From DATARR01 sp036376245 (GTDB lineage: Bacteria; Acidobacteriota; Thermoanaerobaculia; Multivoradales; UBA5704): a stretch of DNA of 64,000 nt. The notes below the pieces were generated by a model. It saw only the letters and a program-made list of their open reading frames with translations, did not search any database and was not told where the DNA came from. The position numbers and the translations under genes were made by a program. The DNA lies in contig DASVAS010000003.1 of NCBI GenBank assembly GCA_036376245.1, forward strand, positions 124,001 through 188,000, given 5' to 3'. Of this stretch, positions 59,632-64,000 are shown in pieces; the first letter of the stretch is position 1; the number at the start of each line of letters is the position of its first letter.

Positions 59632-60279
59632 CTATGAGGCTCCCAACCGCTTCCGCAGACTCCCCCGCCAGCTCTTCGGCAGAGCCTCGATCCGCACCGC
59701 CCTCTGTAGCAGATCCTGGTCGGCCTCGCCGTGCCGGTCGAGGTAGAGGCGGACCATGTCCACCACGCTGACGCCGTTCTCGTCCTCGTGGATGCGCTCC
59801 ATGGCGTCCCCGGCCGCTATGGAGCCTTCCTGGAGGACGGCGAGGTAGAAGCCGGGGCGGCCGGCTTCGAGGAAAGTCTCGACGATGTCGTCGCGGTCGA
59901 ACTTCATCGCCAGCTTGAAGCAGGGCAGGCGGGGCTGGGTGACCACCATCTCCGCCGTGCCGATGCGGAAGCGGTCGCCGATGTGGACCTCGTCCTCCCA
60001 CCAGCCCTCGGTGGTCAGGTTCTCGCCGAAGGAGCCCCAGGGGAGATCTTCCAGCTCCAGCTCGCGGCGCCAGAAGGGGTAGTGCTCGGAGGGATAGGCG
60101 TAGACGGCCTTGTCGGTCCCGCCGTGGACCGAGAGGTCCGCCTGGCCGTCGCCCTCCAGGTTCAGCTTCCGCACCTGCAGGCGGCGTTCGACAGGCTCCT
60201 TGAAGATGCCTGTCATGATCCGCCGGCCGCGCCACATGACGGGCCGGGGCTCACTTACGTTGACCGAGACGATCTTCAT
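59632..60279 (-). CDS. MOSC domain protein, YiiM-like
   Basis: A 215-residue protein of the MOSC superfamily: DGQADLSVHGGTDKAVYAYP and SFGENLTTEG are the family hallmarks, with the conserved Cys in QPRLPCFKLAMKF. YiiM-like proteins use a molybdenum cofactor to reduce N-hydroxylated compounds. ATG at 60279 with GGAGGGG 5 nt upstream; a GTG directly before it is possible. Stand-alone and divergent from the GNAT gene. Confidence 0.85.
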   Translation of the reverse strand: MKIVSVNVSEPRPVMWRGRRIMTGIFKEPVERRLQVRKLNLEGDGQADLSVHGGTDKAVYAYPSEHYPFWRRELELEDLPWGSFGENLTTEGWWEDEVHIGDRFRIGTAEMVVTQPRLPCFKLAMKFDRDDIVETFLEAGRPGFYLAVLQEGSIAAGDAMERIHEDENGVSVVDMVRLYLDRHGEADQDLLQRAVRIEALPKSWRGSLRKRLGAS

Positions 60280-60329
60280 CACGTCCCCTCCTGGGTCGGG
60301 GGAACGATATCGCAGGATACGATCTCCCC

Positions 60330-60782
60330 ATGCCCGAATTCCGCCCCGCCCTGCCTTCTGACATCGACGCCCTGACGGTCCTGGTCGAAGCCTTTCATGT
60401 CGAGGACGGCTATCCGTTCGACGAGGCGGAGATCCGGATCAACCTCGCGCGGCTGCTGGGCGATCCGTTCCTCGGACGGGCGTGGATCGCGGAGGAGGAC
60501 GGCAAGGCGGTGGCCTACCTGATTCTCGGGCTTGGCTTCAGCCTGGAGTTCCGGGGACGCGACGCGTTCGTCGACGAGATCTACGTCTCTCCCAGCCATC
60601 GCGGCCGTGGCCTCGGCACGCGGGCGCTCGCGCTGGCCGAGGAGGCATGCCACGAGTTGGGCGTGCGGGCATTACACTTGGAGGTCGAGCGGGAGAACGT
60701 TGAAGCCCAGGCGCTCTATCGCCGGATCGGGTACAAGGATCACGACCGGTACCTGCTGACGAAGTGGGTGGAAAGGACATAA
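60330..60782 (+). CDS. GNAT-family N-acetyltransferase
   Basis: A 150-residue acetyltransferase. The acetyl-CoA pyrophosphate loop is SPSHRGRGLGTRAL (motif A, Q/RxxGxG/A) and the C-terminal motif B is NVEAQALYRRIGYKDHDRYL. Substrate not predictable. Its stop codon lies inside the left arm of the 60771 hairpin. Confidence 0.85.
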   Translation: MPEFRPALPSDIDALTVLVEAFHVEDGYPFDEAEIRINLARLLGDPFLGRAWIAEEDGKAVAYLILGLGFSLEFRGRDAFVDEIYVSPSHRGRGLGTRALALAEEACHELGVRALHLEVERENVEAQALYRRIGYKDHDRYLLTKWVERT

Positions 60783-60870
60783 AGGACACAAGGGACCTAA
60801 AGGACACAAGGGACGACAACTTTGAAGTCCTTTGAGTCCTTTATGTCGTTTATGTCCTTTAGGTCCTTGC
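60771..60870. repeat. Degenerate hairpin of 9-nt GGAC units
   Basis: Left side units GGACATAAA, GGACACAAG, GGACCTAAA, GGACACAAG, GGAC; the right side is the imperfect mirror (GTCCTTTGAGTCCTTTATGT...). Same design as 43848 and 51914. It spans the gap between the convergent GNAT and Pnkp-hydratase genes. Confidence 0.65.
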
Positions 60871-60889
60871 TGCGGGCTCCTCGTCGCCC

Positions 60890-61645
60890 TCACGCCTTCT
60901 TCTTCGTCAACCGCTCGACCACCATCCGCAGCACCGACTGCGTCTCGGCGCTGAACCACTGGTCCACCAGGCGCGAGAGCTCGGCTTCGTTCTCGTCGAG
61001 CAGGGCCGCGAGGTCGGCGCGGGCGGTGCGGCGGGTAGTGGACATGGCCTCCGGCGGCAGGGCGAGCATGCCGTTGCACCACTCCACGGCCCGCTCCACC
61101 AGCCGTTCCGGGGCCACCAGCTCGTCTACCAGGCCGATGCGCCGGGCTTCCTCCCCCGAGATCAACTGGCCGCTCACGGAGAGCCGCTCGGCCTGATGGG
61201 CCCCCACCAGCCGGCGGAAGGCATGGAAGATCACGGGCGGCAGGGGGATGCCCACCTGCACCTCGTTGAGGCCGATCTTGAAGTCCCCTTCGGCCATGAA
61301 CCGGGCGTCGCAGAAGATGGAGATCACGGCGCCGCCGGCCGGGCTGTGGCCGGTGATGGCCGCCGCGATCGGGATCGGCGAGGCGGCGAGGGCGCGCATC
61401 ATGGCGTAGAACTCCCGCCAGGCGGCGGCGATGGCGTCGCGGTCCAGGTGGATCAGGAGCGGCACGTCGAGGCCGCCCGAGAAGCGGCCGGGCGAGCCGG
61501 AAAGGACCAGCGCCCGCGCTCCCTCCCGGGGCGCCGATTCCACGCCCCAGCGCAGGGCCGAGATCAGCTCCGGGGAGAGCGCGTTGGCGGGCGGACGGTT
61601 GAACCGCAGCTCGCGGACGGGTCCGTGATCGATGGTCTGGAGCAT
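60890..61645 (-). CDS. Enoyl-CoA hydratase/isomerase module, possible internal start
   Basis: Residues 435-685 of the frame above, read alone as 251 residues: crotonase fold with LRFNRPPANALSPELISALR, the oxyanion segments ALVLSGSPGRFSGGLDVPLL and AAITGHSPAGGAVISIFCDA. The usual catalytic Glu positions are not obvious, which is common in isomerase-like members. The start is proposed because GAGGAGG lies 5 nt before the ATG. Whether it is expressed as a separate protein or only as part of the fusion cannot be told. Confidence 0.55.
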   Translation of the reverse strand: MLQTIDHGPVRELRFNRPPANALSPELISALRWGVESAPREGARALVLSGSPGRFSGGLDVPLLIHLDRDAIAAAWREFYAMMRALAASPIPIAAAITGHSPAGGAVISIFCDARFMAEGDFKIGLNEVQVGIPLPPVIFHAFRRLVGAHQAERLSVSGQLISGEEARRIGLVDELVAPERLVERAVEWCNGMLALPPEAMSTTRRTARADLAALLDENEAELSRLVDQWFSAETQSVLRMVVERLTKKKA

Positions 61646-62947
61646 AGGGGCCTCCTCGGCGAATCGTACAACGAGTGCCGCGGACGGCGGAAAGGGCCGG
61701 CGGGATCCCATGTAGACCTGCCGGGCCGGAACCGAGACCAGTTCCCGCTCGGGGTAGCGCAGAGCGGTCAGGCGGCCGCCGAAGACGCATCCCGTATCGA
61801 TGTTGATGGTGTGGTTGAGCCACAGGGGCTCGGCCACCGGGGTGTGGCCGTAGACGACCATGGCGGAGCCGCGGTACCCGGCGGCCCAGTCGAGGCGCAC
61901 GGGCAGGCCGAATTCGTCCATCTCGCCGGTGGTCTCGCCATAGAGAGCGAAGCTGAGGACCTTGCCGGTGTCCCGTCCCTGCATCTCCTCCTTCATGCCG
62001 GCGTGGGCCACCACGAGACGGCCGCCGTCCAGGACGTAGTGGCTCACCAGGCGGTCCAGGAAGCGGGCGACCTCGGCGCGGAACCCAGGCGGCTCCCGTT
62101 CGAGCTGCTCGGCGGAGCGTTCCAGTCCGTGCGCGAGCTTCACCCTCCGCCCTTCCAGCCACCGCCGGAGCTTGTCATCGTGGTTGCCGGGAACGCAGAG
62201 AGCCGTCCGGGCTTTCACCATCCCCATGGCGATCCGCAGTACATCGGGGACGCGAGGACCGCGGTCCACCAGATCCCCTAGAAAGACAACCTTCCTTCCC
62301 TGGGGATGCCGCCAGACTCCCCCTTCGTCCGGCGCGTAGCCCAGGACCGCCAGCAGTTCCTCCAGCTCGTCGGCGCAGCCGTGGATGTCGCCGATGATGT
62401 CGAACGGTCCGCGGTCAGATTTCCGGTTGGGCAACAGGCGCTGCCGGTGGATGGAGACCTCCTCCACCTCCTCGGGCGAGCGCAGGACCCAGATCTTCCG
62501 GAATCCCTCCTTCTCGAGGCCGGAGAGCGACCGCTGAAGCTGCTCCCACTGGTTTCGCAGGACATGAGGACCGAACCTGCGGTCCGGCCGGTCGCGGTTG
62601 CGCTCGGCGGCGATCTTCTCGGGCAGGTCGAGCACGAGGGCTACAGGATGGACGTAGTGCTCCTTGGCCAGGGCGACCAGGGGCTGACGCGCGTGGAGCT
62701 GCACGTTGGTCGCGTCCACCACCGTGAGCCGGCCGCGGGCCAGGCGCTTCCGGGCGAGGAGATGCAGAAGCTCGAAAGCGTCGTCCGTCGCGCTCTGATC
62801 GGTCTCGTCGTCGGAGACCCAACCCCGGAAGCTGTCGGACGACAGGATCTCCGTGGACCGGAAATGCTTGCGGGCGAACGTGGACTTGCCGGAGCCGGAG
62901 GGGCCGATCAGGATGACAAGGCAGAGCTCGGGGATGGAGATCTTCAA
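60890..62947 (-). CDS. Polynucleotide kinase-phosphatase (Pnkp-like) fused in frame to an enoyl-CoA hydratase
   Basis: A 685-residue frame. Residues 1-170: P-loop kinase (GPSGSGKST; LTVVDATNVQL) as in bacterial Pnkp 5'-kinases. About 180-420: calcineurin-like phosphatase (DIIGDIHGCADEL, FLGDLVDRGP, CVPGNHDDKL, VVAHAGM, VYGHTPVAEP). The Pnkp adenylyl-ligase domain is missing; from residue 435 an enoyl-CoA hydratase/isomerase begins. The known kinase-phosphatase pair repairs RNA or DNA ends. No stop separates the parts, yet a GAGGAGG box precedes Met435, so independent translation is possible. Confidence 0.7.
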   Translation of the reverse strand: MKISIPELCLVILIGPSGSGKSTFARKHFRSTEILSSDSFRGWVSDDETDQSATDDAFELLHLLARKRLARGRLTVVDATNVQLHARQPLVALAKEHYVHPVALVLDLPEKIAAERNRDRPDRRFGPHVLRNQWEQLQRSLSGLEKEGFRKIWVLRSPEEVEEVSIHRQRLLPNRKSDRGPFDIIGDIHGCADELEELLAVLGYAPDEGGVWRHPQGRKVVFLGDLVDRGPRVPDVLRIAMGMVKARTALCVPGNHDDKLRRWLEGRRVKLAHGLERSAEQLEREPPGFRAEVARFLDRLVSHYVLDGGRLVVAHAGMKEEMQGRDTGKVLSFALYGETTGEMDEFGLPVRLDWAAGYRGSAMVVYGHTPVAEPLWLNHTINIDTGCVFGGRLTALRYPERELVSVPARQVYMGSRRPFPPSAALVVRFAEEAPMLQTIDHGPVRELRFNRPPANALSPELISALRWGVESAPREGARALVLSGSPGRFSGGLDVPLLIHLDRDAIAAAWREFYAMMRALAASPIPIAAAITGHSPAGGAVISIFCDARFMAEGDFKIGLNEVQVGIPLPPVIFHAFRRLVGAHQAERLSVSGQLISGEEARRIGLVDELVAPERLVERAVEWCNGMLALPPEAMSTTRRTARADLAALLDENEAELSRLVDQWFSAETQSVLRMVVERLTKKKA

Positions 62948-63007
62948 GCGAAGGATTTTATCGAAGGTATGGGGCGTTCAAGAGAGCGCAACTTATTGGG
63001 GCGGCAT

Positions 63008-63035
63008 GCCCTCCGAGACCTCACCCCCTGGCCCC
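63008..63035. repeat. MITE-like repeat truncated by an insertion sequence
   Basis: GCCCTCCGAGACCTCACCCC continues to CTGGCCCC and then stops abruptly at ATAGGCGC, where all other copies continue CCTCTCCC. The break marks the left end of the insertion sequence. Confidence 0.65.
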
Positions 63036-64000
63036 ATAGGCGCTAACTTACCGTTCATCGGGCACCAGGTTCTATAATCTGGTGCCCATGAGCTTCTTAC
63101 CCATCCTTGGTGACCAGTGGAAATCACTTCGTGCCATGCTCCCTCGCGGGTTCGATCTTGAGAAGACGGTACGCGAGAGCAAGGCGCTTGTGCGCAGGCG
63201 GGGCATTGCCAGCGCGGAGGCGCTGTTACGCCTGATCCTGGTGTACAGCCTCTGCGGTCTATCGCTTCGCGCGACGGCAGCTTGGGCACAAGCCCAAGGC
63301 GTGGCCGATGTTTCCGACGTGGCGCTCCTGAAGCGGCTGCGCAAGGCGGGCTCTTGGATGGGCCAGTTGCTCGCAGCCAAACTCGCCGACAGAGTCGAGG
63401 GGCTCCAGCCCCAGCCTCTGAGCTATCGACTGCGCATCGTGGATGCCACAACGGCGTCGATTCCAGGCAGCCGAGGTACGGATTACCGGGTTCATTTGGG
63501 CTTTGACCTGGGTTCCTTCCAGGTCGATCGGATCGAAGTGACTGGGGCCCAGGGAGGAGAAAGCTACTCTCGACTGGAGAGCCAGGCAGGAGATTTGATT
63601 CTCGGGGACCGAGGCTATTGCCATCGCCGTGGCCTAGCAGCGGTCCGCCAGGCCGGCGCCGACTTCCTGGTGCGCATCAACTGGCAGAACCTGCCGCTCG
63701 AGGATGCTCAGCACCAAAGACTGGATCTGATAGAGCTTCTCGAGTCGGTCAAGGGCTCGGAGGCTGTGGAATACGATCTCGCCACGGTGGCGGACCCGAG
63801 CCAGGCCCTCCCCTCCCTGCCGGTTCGTTTGATCGTGGTCCGCAAGCCTGCCGAGGCCGCCGAGGCAGAACGCCGTCGGATCTTGCGGGAAGCCTCTCGC
63901 AAGGGACGTACAGCCAACCCCAAAACCTTAAAGGCGGCGGCCTTCTTCTTGGTTCTGACTTCGGTGCCCCCGTCAGTCTTGAGCGCAGAGAAGGTTTTGG
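63036..64000 (+). mobile_element. Left part of an IS4-like insertion sequence
   Basis: From the break in the repeat at about 63036 to the window edge. A palindrome GGGCACCAG/CTGGTGCCC (63060-63068 and 63079-63087) abuts the transposase start. The right end and target duplication are outside the window. Confidence 0.65.
63088..64000 (+). CDS. IS4-family DDE transposase, N-terminal part
   Basis: At least 304 codons, open at the right edge. The first catalytic Asp lies in RIVDATTASIPGSRGTDYRV and the second in LILGDRGYCHRRGLAAV, the IS4-type YREK region not yet reached. The N-terminal helical domain (SAEALLRLILVYSLCGLSLR) matches IS4-like transposases. The frame shows no stop from ATG 63088 to the end. 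The IS is inserted in a MITE-like repeat next to the Pnkp gene. Confidence 0.8.
   Translation, partial: MSFLPILGDQWKSLRAMLPRGFDLEKTVRESKALVRRRGIASAEALLRLILVYSLCGLSLRATAAWAQAQGVADVSDVALLKRLRKAGSWMGQLLAAKLADRVEGLQPQPLSYRLRIVDATTASIPGSRGTDYRVHLGFDLGSFQVDRIEVTGAQGGESYSRLESQAGDLILGDRGYCHRRGLAAVRQAGADFLVRINWQNLPLEDAQHQRLDLIELLESVKGSEAVEYDLATVADPSQALPSLPVRLIVVRKPAEAAEAERRRILREASRKGRTANPKTLKAAAFFLVLTSVPPSVLSAEKVL

Overview
The window is 64 kb of GC-rich chromosome with about 57 supportable protein genes and no rRNA, tRNA or CRISPR array that I could see. The gene content suggests an Acidobacteriota-like organism (inference only). It has an Oar-type TonB receptor with an N-terminal carboxypeptidase-regulatory domain, long secreted proteins made of that same domain, sigma-54 two-component regulation of a MacB/FtsX exporter, a sigma factor translationally coupled to a Ser/Thr kinase, a lanthipeptide-like leader peptide and an M36 metallopeptidase.

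Layout. 1-3.2 kb: regulator fragment, SCP2-like protein, hypotheticals and an orphan lanthipeptide-like precursor. 3.3-7.7 kb: a minus-strand operon of a secreted protein, a lipoprotein propeller-cytochrome c fusion and a second propeller. 7.9-13.8 kb: MMPL/RND transporter, bacterial eRF1-like protein, membrane-bound YdjM-type hydrolase, phosphoglycerate mutase and a small zinc-binding anti-sigma-like protein. 13.9-19.2 kb: a minus-strand metabolic group (SDR, acyl-CoA ligase, alpha/beta hydrolase, atypical KAS III) ending at a PhaZ7-like extracellular PHB depolymerase; together it could serve polyester or hydroxyacyl turnover. 19.4-22.9 kb: TetR regulator coupled to the TonB receptor. 22.9-24.6 kb: a decayed defence locus (HsdM and YhcG pieces) beside a 21-bp tandem array. 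24.6-29.9 kb: M36 peptidase, two duplicated Cys-rich secreted proteins, SEC-C and BON-domain proteins.

29.9-38.1 kb looks like one regulatory unit. A histidine kinase and sigma-54 response regulator lie next to two small Cys-rich secreted peptides and an adaptor/ATPase/two-permease exporter. The exporter has a textbook -24/-12 promoter with three palindromic upstream sites. 38.3-42.8 kb holds envelope glycosylation genes. 43-51.4 kb holds secreted carboxypeptidase-regulatory-domain paralogues, a DinB protein, and a toxin-antitoxin pair whose toxin is cut off where a 5'-truncated paralogue begins. 51.4-53.2 kb contains a second 20/21-bp tandem array, a 9-nt-unit hairpin and two small genes.

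53.2-56.5 kb is the most interesting block. It is two genes of clearly lower GC and different codon use: a nucleoside deoxyribosyltransferase/TIR-like domain joined to TPRs, and a SLOG-type Rossmann domain joined to a four-TM segment. I read them as an acquired, uncharacterised nucleotide-signal conflict system. 56.6-63 kb returns to host-type genes: sigma factor-kinase pair, MOSC protein, GNAT and an unusual Pnkp-enoyl-CoA hydratase in-frame fusion. The right edge is the start of an IS4-like element inserted in a repeat copy.

The window is rich in non-coding repeats of several kinds: a MITE-like family with a 19-bp terminal inverted repeat, hairpins built of 9-nt GGACNNNAA-type units, a 250-bp element with about 69-bp arms, REP-like palindromes and two tandem arrays. 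One repeat copy sits in-frame inside a kinase activation loop.
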